Shown: positions 34,692-39,382 of the stretch, piece after piece
How the letters are laid out: every line of letters begins with the position of its first letter
How positions within the stretch are numbered: the stretch's first letter is position 1
Source of the DNA: Candidatus Fermentithermobacillaceae bacterium
GTDB lineage: Bacteria; Bacillota; Sulfobacillia; Fermentithermobacillales; Fermentithermobacillaceae
Direction: 5' to 3'
Length of the DNA: 39,382 nucleotides
NCBI GenBank assembly: GCA_012842425.1
Contig: DUSU01000077.1
Location: forward strand, 1 to 39,382
The notes under the pieces: model-generated
Told to the model about the DNA's origin: nothing
Database searches by the model: none
The model's input: the letters and a program-made list of their open reading frames with translations, nothing else
Translations under genes and position numbers: made by a program

Positions 34692-35456
34692 ATGCTCAAA
34701 CTCAGCGGTGTCTCCAAGTCTTACGGTTCGGCAGTTAAAGCCGTCGACGGACTCGATCTCCACGTCCTCCCCGGAGAGATCTTCGGATTCTTAGGCCCCA
34801 ACGGAGCGGGTAAGACAACTACCATAAAGATGGTGGTAGGGGTTCTAAGGCCCGACGAGGGCGAGATAGAGATCGGGGGAGTGAACTTGGCCAAGGACCC
34901 AGTTCGGGCGAAGCTGATGACAGGGTATTTGCCCGATGAGGCGGCCCTCTGGGACAAACTTACCGGAATCGAGTACCTGAACTTCATGGGAGACGTCTAC
35001 GGCGTGTCGCTCGAAGAACGAAGGAAGAGGGCCCTACCTCTCCTCGAAACGTTTGAGATGACAAAGGCTGCAGGCGATCCCGTCGGCAGCTATTCACGCG
35101 GCATGCGCCAGAAGATCGCGCTTATAGGTTCCCTTCTCCACCGTCCCCGGTTCTGGATTCTGGATGAACCCATGATGGGACTGGACCCGCGTTCGTCCTA
35201 TCTCCTCAAAGAACTCATGCGCGCCCACGTGAGGGAAGGCGGTTCGGTGTTTTTCTCCACCCACGTCATGGAGGTTGCCGAGAGGCTCTGCGACCGCGTG
35301 GGGATTATCAACAACGGGAAACTAATCGCCGTAGGGACGACCGACGAGATCAGGAGGCTCTTTGCCCAAGAAGGCGACAAGTCGTTGGAGGAGGTCTTCC
35401 TGAAGGTTACCGAGGCGAAGCTGCCAGAAGACCAGTTGGCCTCACTTGCCAAGTAG
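34692..35456 (+). CDS. ABC transporter ATP-binding protein
   Basis: This 254-residue ABC ATPase has Walker A GPNGAGKTT (35-43), the signature region SYSRGMRQK near 133-141, Walker B FWILDEPMMGLDP (from about 154), and a switch His in FFSTHVMEVAE. It resembles the CcmA/NatA class that pairs with multi-spanning export permeases. I chose ATG 34692 because AGGAAGGAG (34676-34684) is ideally placed; the TTG at 34644 adds 16 unlikely residues. The next gene, 28 bases on, encodes the matching permease. Substrate unknown. Confidence 0.93.
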   Translation: MLKLSGVSKSYGSAVKAVDGLDLHVLPGEIFGFLGPNGAGKTTTIKMVVGVLRPDEGEIEIGGVNLAKDPVRAKLMTGYLPDEAALWDKLTGIEYLNFMGDVYGVSLEERRKRALPLLETFEMTKAAGDPVGSYSRGMRQKIALIGSLLHRPRFWILDEPMMGLDPRSSYLLKELMRAHVREGGSVFFSTHVMEVAERLCDRVGIINNGKLIAVGTTDEIRRLFAQEGDKSLEEVFLKVTEAKLPEDQLASLAK

Positions 35457-35484
35457 GCGGTAGCAAGGGAGAGAGGTGAAGTCA

Positions 35485-37170
35485 ATGAGCAAGGAAGCCA
35501 TTCTTGGCGGGAAGTTCAAGGTCAGGTCTCCCTTCTACTCACTGGTCCATACGCAGATGAAGGTCGCCTACGGCCCCAAGGGTCTAGCTGAAAAACTCGG
35601 CCTGGGTAGAAGAGATAGGAACGCTTACATATACCTCGCGCTTATAGCGATGGCTTTCATCCCGCTAGTGAGCCAGCTCTATGCCGCGGGCAAGGCGATG
35701 GCGTCCCAGCTCATCGCCATAGGACAACCGGGGCTTTCGGTCGTGACTTCCGTGGCAGCCGGGCAGTTCCTGGTCTTCTTCCTGGGCGTAAGTTCGGTCA
35801 TGTCGGTGCTTTACTACGCCAACGATAATGAGACACTGCTTGCCATGCCGCTAAAGCCTGCACAGATAATGCTGGCAAAGATGGCCGTGGCTTACGTGGC
35901 CGAGCTCTTCATGGCGCTGGCCGTTACCGGCCCTTTCCTGGCGGGGCTGGGCGTTCAGCTGGCCGTGCCTGAGTTCTGGCTGTATATGGTGCTCCTCGAG
36001 GTCGCGATTCCGGCCATCCCGCTCGCGTTGTCTCTCCTCGCTACGGTCCTCATCATGCGCGCCACAAAGGGGTCCCGGAGGCGGGACCAGTTCCGGGTAG
36101 TCTTAGGTCTTATTTTCTTCGCCTTGATAATCGGGCTCAACTTCCTGAACACGTCCATGGCCACTCGAGGCCCGGAAGAGACCATACGCATGCTCATGGA
36201 GCGGAACGGCCTTATCCAAGCGGCTGCAGGCTACTACCCGCCGCTTAAGTGGGCTGCCCTCGCCCTTACGTCCGACACTGCTTTCGGAAGATTGGCCGGG
36301 ATGCTGCTGTTCGTAGGGGTCTCTTTCGGCGTGCTGGGGGGTATCGCCGCTTTCACTCAGAGATGGTTCCTCGGTGGATACACCCGTGACGTCTCGGCTT
36401 CGCGCGCCGGCGCCTCTCGCCTAACGTTCCGCGCCAGGCGGCCCGCCGTCGCAGTGGCGCTCCGCGACCACTACATGTTGGTGAGGACTCCGAATTTCCT
36501 GCTTACCGTACTTACGAACCTTATAGTGTTTCCGCTCATCGTCACCCTGACCGCAGTGACCGGCCAGGGTCAAATACCCTATCTCGTGAGAGGTTTGTCG
36601 GGACACGCGCTGGACATCATGGCGCTCGTGATCATCGCCGTGCACGGATTTATAGTGTCGGGGAACCAGGTGGCTTCGACGACGCTCACGCGCGAAGGAC
36701 GGGCGTTCTGGGCGTCCAAGATGATACCTGTGTCACCCAGAGAGCAGTTTATGGGGAAGATGGTGTACAATATCCTGTTTGCGGCAGTACAGCTCGGTAT
36801 ACTCCTCGCCAGTGCGGCCGTGCTGCTAAGAGTTGACGCTGCGCATCTTGCGGTTATCGCGGTCCTGGGCACTCTGGTCTCGGTGCCGGTCACTGCGATA
36901 TGCATGATGAACGATTTGTGGAATCCGAGGCTCAACTGGGAAAACCCCCACGCGGCGATGAAGGGGAACTTCGGCACTCTGATCGCAATGCTGTTCTCCG
37001 CGGCATATCTGTTCGCATGTGGTCTCATTGTAAAGGCCATGCTGTCCGCGGGCCTTTCCATCCAGGTCATATACTGGGTATCGGCAGTCGTGGTCCTCGT
37101 GTCGGGCCTCGTGCTCGCGAAGGTCGCGTCTTCTTGGGCCGAGAAACGCTATGCTGAGATTGAGGTGTAA
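35485..37170 (+). CDS. ABC transporter permease, multi-spanning
   Basis: This 561-residue protein has roughly 12-14 hydrophobic segments spread over its length, for example AYIYLALIAMAFIPLVSQL, FLVFFLGVSSVMSVLYY and the last VVVLVSGLVLAKVAS. The segment YYANDNETLLAMPLKPAQIMLAKM near residues 110-135 is the cytoplasmic coupling-type region seen in large Bacillota export permeases of the ABC-2-like kind. A second similar segment (FWASKMIPVSPREQFMGK) occurs near 415, so the protein looks like an internal duplication of two permease halves. ATG 35485 is preceded by GAGAGGTGA; the GTG at 35476 falls inside that site. It forms a transporter with the upstream ATPase. Direction and substrate are unknown, though export is more likely because no binding protein is present. 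Confidence 0.85.
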   Translation: MSKEAILGGKFKVRSPFYSLVHTQMKVAYGPKGLAEKLGLGRRDRNAYIYLALIAMAFIPLVSQLYAAGKAMASQLIAIGQPGLSVVTSVAAGQFLVFFLGVSSVMSVLYYANDNETLLAMPLKPAQIMLAKMAVAYVAELFMALAVTGPFLAGLGVQLAVPEFWLYMVLLEVAIPAIPLALSLLATVLIMRATKGSRRRDQFRVVLGLIFFALIIGLNFLNTSMATRGPEETIRMLMERNGLIQAAAGYYPPLKWAALALTSDTAFGRLAGMLLFVGVSFGVLGGIAAFTQRWFLGGYTRDVSASRAGASRLTFRARRPAVAVALRDHYMLVRTPNFLLTVLTNLIVFPLIVTLTAVTGQGQIPYLVRGLSGHALDIMALVIIAVHGFIVSGNQVASTTLTREGRAFWASKMIPVSPREQFMGKMVYNILFAAVQLGILLASAAVLLRVDAAHLAVIAVLGTLVSVPVTAICMMNDLWNPRLNWENPHAAMKGNFGTLIAMLFSAAYLFACGLIVKAMLSAGLSIQVIYWVSAVVVLVSGLVLAKVASSWAEKRYAEIEV

Positions 37171-37199
37171 TAAACATACATATACAGAGGTGAACGCCG

Positions 37200-38420
37200 G
37201 TGACCGTGCGTGAAGCTGCAAAAGCGATAGAAAGCAAGATTATAGGCTGGAGAAGAGAGGTCCACAGGCACCCTGAACTCCAGCTGGAGACAGTGAAGAC
37301 CGCAGCCCTCGTATCCTCAGCCCTCAGGGAAATGGGAATAGAGGTGCGCGAAGGCGTTGGAGGCAACGGGGTAGTGGGGCTCTTGCGGGGAGAGGCGCCT
37401 AGCGGTGCGCCCGGCGAAGCGGTCCGCACCATCGCCTTGAGGGCCGATATGGATGCCCTTCCGGTTAAAGAAGAGACCGGCCTCCCGTATGCCTCAGAAG
37501 TGCCGGGGCTCATGCATGCCTGCGGGCACGACGCCCACGTCGCCATGCTCCTGGGAGCGGCCCAGGTCCTTTCCGATATGAGGAAGCAGTTCAGGGGCAA
37601 CGTGAAGTTCATCTTCCAGCCCGGTGAAGAAGGCGCAGGCGGCGCCAGGCTCATGATCGAAGACGGATGCCTCGAGGACCCGCGCCCTGACGCCATAGTC
37701 GGAGCCCACGTGGGCAGCCTGTGGAACGTGGGGAACGGCCAGGCAGGGTTCCGGCCCGGCCCGCTGATGGCGGCAAGCGACCGTTTTGAAGTGTTTGTCC
37801 AGGGCATGGGCGGACACGGAGCGGCTCCCCATGCTTCGGTCGACCCCGTGGTCGTCGCTTCCCACATAGTCACGGCGCTTCAGCTGATTGTGTCCCGGGA
37901 GATAAACCCGACCGAACCCGCCGTGGTCACCGTCGGGGCCATCCAGGCAGGCACGGCCAACAACATAATCCCCGATACTTGCCTGATGAAGGGCACGGTC
38001 CGGTACATGAAGAGAGACTTGGGGCCGTTCATCAAGAAGCGCATCACCGAGATCGCGGGAAGTGTGGCTGCGGGCATGAGGGCCGAGGCTAAAGTTACCT
38101 ACCACTTCGGTTACCCGCCGCTCGTGAACGATGAGGATATCACAAACCGGGTGCGGGCTTCGGCCGCCAAGATTGTCGGAGAAGATAACGTTGTGACTGC
38201 GGGTACCACCATGGGCGCCGAAGATATGTCTTATTACCTTGAGAGGGTCCCCGGAACGTTCTTTGCCATAGGAACAGGCAACGAGGCAAAAGGCATCATG
38301 TACCCGAACCACCATCCCAAGTTCGACCTGGACGAAGAAGTCCTCTATCTCGGAACGGCGATCTTTGTCCAGGCTTGTCTTGATTTCCTAGGCGAAGAAG
38401 GACCCTACAAGGAGAAGTGA
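37200..38420 (+). CDS. M20 family amidohydrolase (aminoacylase / N-acyl-amino-acid deacylase type)
   Basis: This 406-residue di-metal hydrolase of the M20D/IAA-amidohydrolase group cleaves N-acyl or peptide amide bonds of amino acids. Signature residues are HRHPELQ (22-28), MHACGHDAHVAMLLG with Cys108, His110, Asp111 (106-119), and FQPGEEGAGGA with Glu143-Glu144 (139-149). NHHPKFDLDEE near the C-terminus provides the last metal ligand. The central dimerisation domain is present, with GHGAAPHASVDPV near 205. GTG 37200 is preceded by AGAGGTGA. Likely activities are hippurate hydrolase, N-acetyl-amino-acid deacetylase or N-acetyl-diaminopimelate deacetylase; the sequence does not decide. It is one base upstream of the next hydrolase gene. 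Confidence 0.93.
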   Translation: MTVREAAKAIESKIIGWRREVHRHPELQLETVKTAALVSSALREMGIEVREGVGGNGVVGLLRGEAPSGAPGEAVRTIALRADMDALPVKEETGLPYASEVPGLMHACGHDAHVAMLLGAAQVLSDMRKQFRGNVKFIFQPGEEGAGGARLMIEDGCLEDPRPDAIVGAHVGSLWNVGNGQAGFRPGPLMAASDRFEVFVQGMGGHGAAPHASVDPVVVASHIVTALQLIVSREINPTEPAVVTVGAIQAGTANNIIPDTCLMKGTVRYMKRDLGPFIKKRITEIAGSVAAGMRAEAKVTYHFGYPPLVNDEDITNRVRASAAKIVGEDNVVTAGTTMGAEDMSYYLERVPGTFFAIGTGNEAKGIMYPNHHPKFDLDEEVLYLGTAIFVQACLDFLGEEGPYKEK

Positions 38421-38421
38421 A

Positions 38422-39382
38422 ATGGGAAGCCGGACAGGTAAGCCGTTTACCGGGGGCCCGACGCCCGGCTCCGGCAATATGCGTATAAATGTCGACCGGT
38501 TATGGGATGACCTCTCGGAGCTCTCGGGAATAGGCCGGGGCGAGAGGGGCGTATCCAGGCTGGCCTTCAGTCCTGCCGACATGGAGGGCAGGCGGTGGCT
38601 CCTCGGGAAGTTCGAGGAGGCCGGCCTAGCGGCGCGGATGGACGCCTACGGCAATGTCTTCGGGAGGCTACAAGGGGCGGGCCCGGAGGTCATCCTCATA
38701 GGTTCTCACATCGACACCGTCCCCGAAGGCGGCATGTTCGACGGGGCTTTGGGCGTCCTCGCCGGTCTCGAATGCCTAAGGGCTCTCAAAGAGATTAGAG
38801 GCCCGCTTCCCTATACCGTTGAGGTAGCCGCTTTTGCCAACGAAGAAGGTTCCAGGCTGGGTCCCGGCATCTTTGGCTCCAGGGCGCTACTTGAGGGCAT
38901 CCCTCAGGATGAATGGGCGAAGGTATACCCGGTGCTCAAAGAGGCAGGTTTGCCGGTAGATGGCTTTGAGCCGGGCCCGACCCTCAGGCCGTCAGAGCTC
39001 CGGGCATACCTCGAGCTTCACATAGAGCAGGGAGGAGTCCTGGATACATCAGGTGAGGACATCGGAGTTGTCCAGGGGATCGTCTGTATCCAGTCCTTTG
39101 GAGCCATTTTCAAAGGTGAACCCAACCACGCCGGCACGACGCCCATGGGTAGCCGTAAAGATGCGCTCTTGGGCGCCGCGGAACTCGTCCTTGCGGTGCC
39201 TTCCGCGGTCCGCGAAAGAGGCTCGGACACGACCGTGGGCACGTGTGGCCAGATCAGGATTTCTCCGGGCGGGAGGAACATCATTCCCGGTCTTGCGGAG
39301 CTGAGCGTCGAAGTCCGCGACCTTCGAGAGGACGTAGCAGGCCGGGTTGTGGAGTCGATCAGAAAGAGGGCTTACGAGATAG
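38422..39382 (+). CDS. M20-type Zn hydrolase, N-carbamoyl-L-amino-acid hydrolase / allantoate amidohydrolase family (partial)
   Basis: The first 320 codons are present and the gene runs off the window end with no stop. The ATG at 38422 is one base after the preceding stop, with AAGGAG at 38409-38414. Family motifs are clear: GSHIDTVPEGGMFDGALGV near 93-111 (metal ligands His and Asp), ANEEGSRLGPGIFGSRAL (Glu pair), YLELHIEQGGVLD, and GEPNHAGTTPMGSRKDAL. These match HyuC/AmaB-like N-carbamoyl amino-acid hydrolases and AllC-like allantoate amidohydrolases, which release ammonia and CO2 from ureido compounds. Which substrate applies cannot be told without the C-terminus and more context. The first ~25 residues (GSRTGKPFTGGPTPGSG) are an unusual Gly/Pro-rich leader; an internal ATG at 38479 could be the true start. 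Confidence 0.9.
   Translation, partial: MGSRTGKPFTGGPTPGSGNMRINVDRLWDDLSELSGIGRGERGVSRLAFSPADMEGRRWLLGKFEEAGLAARMDAYGNVFGRLQGAGPEVILIGSHIDTVPEGGMFDGALGVLAGLECLRALKEIRGPLPYTVEVAAFANEEGSRLGPGIFGSRALLEGIPQDEWAKVYPVLKEAGLPVDGFEPGPTLRPSELRAYLELHIEQGGVLDTSGEDIGVVQGIVCIQSFGAIFKGEPNHAGTTPMGSRKDALLGAAELVLAVPSAVRERGSDTTVGTCGQIRISPGGRNIIPGLAELSVEVRDLREDVAGRVVESIRKRAYEI

Noticed and set aside
37494-38315. 273-codon minus-strand open frame inside the M20 hydrolase gene
   Set aside because: Shadow of the well-supported metallohydrolase reading frame.

Overview
The window looks like a chromosomal segment of a fairly GC-rich Bacillota (Firmicutes) bacterium, probably an anaerobic, Clostridia-like, spore-forming lineage. 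Supporting points are AddAB rather than RecBCD, an RNase J, the PurS/PurQ/PurL three-protein FGAM synthase, strong GGAGG ribosome binding sites with frequent TTG and GTG starts, a YheC/YheD-type ATP-grasp protein (a family tied to spore coats in bacilli), and a ydaO-type cyclic-di-AMP riboswitch. I see no rRNA, tRNA, insertion sequence, phage gene or CRISPR array. The species assignment is inference.

Layout. Positions 1-751 hold a short upstream region with a tandem direct repeat and a YflT-like stress protein ending at a terminator. Positions 815-9981 hold a promoter, RNase J and the addB-addA recombination nuclease/helicase pair, which overlap each other. A small unknown minus-strand gene (9978-10289) is convergent with addA. 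Positions 10432-14089 carry a TGS-domain GTPase and, one base later, an 892-residue composite ATP-grasp protein. Positions 14285-18043 carry a beta-lactamase-fold serine hydrolase and the threonine-degrading pair tdh-kbl. Positions 18147-19271 (minus) encode an HD-GYP protein, divergent from an MFS transporter (19421-20641).

Positions 20638-24998 are the most interesting part. A near-consensus promoter sits on the stop codon of the MFS gene. It is followed by a clear c-di-AMP riboswitch and an unusual hairpin leader. Three genes follow: a D-Ala-D-Ala-ligase-like ATP-grasp enzyme, an opine-dehydrogenase-family protein, and a large cobalamin-binding-domain protein with an altered His motif. The last two overlap by four bases, and a strong terminator closes the unit. 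Together they look like an uncharacterised amino-acid or peptide-like metabolite pathway placed under c-di-AMP control.

Positions 25134-27224 (minus) encode an S9-family peptidase. Positions 27392-34534 hold a purine cluster, guaA-purB-purC-purS-purQ-purL, behind a promoter embedded in inverted repeats and closed by a terminator. Positions 34692-37170 encode an ABC ATPase and its permease. Positions 37200-39382 hold two consecutive M20-type metallohydrolases, the second running off the window end.

Two stretches near or above 300 bases lack genes. The first is 20642-21051 (promoter, riboswitch and hairpins). The second is 27225-27524 (purine promoter with inverted repeats; the rest is unremarkable).
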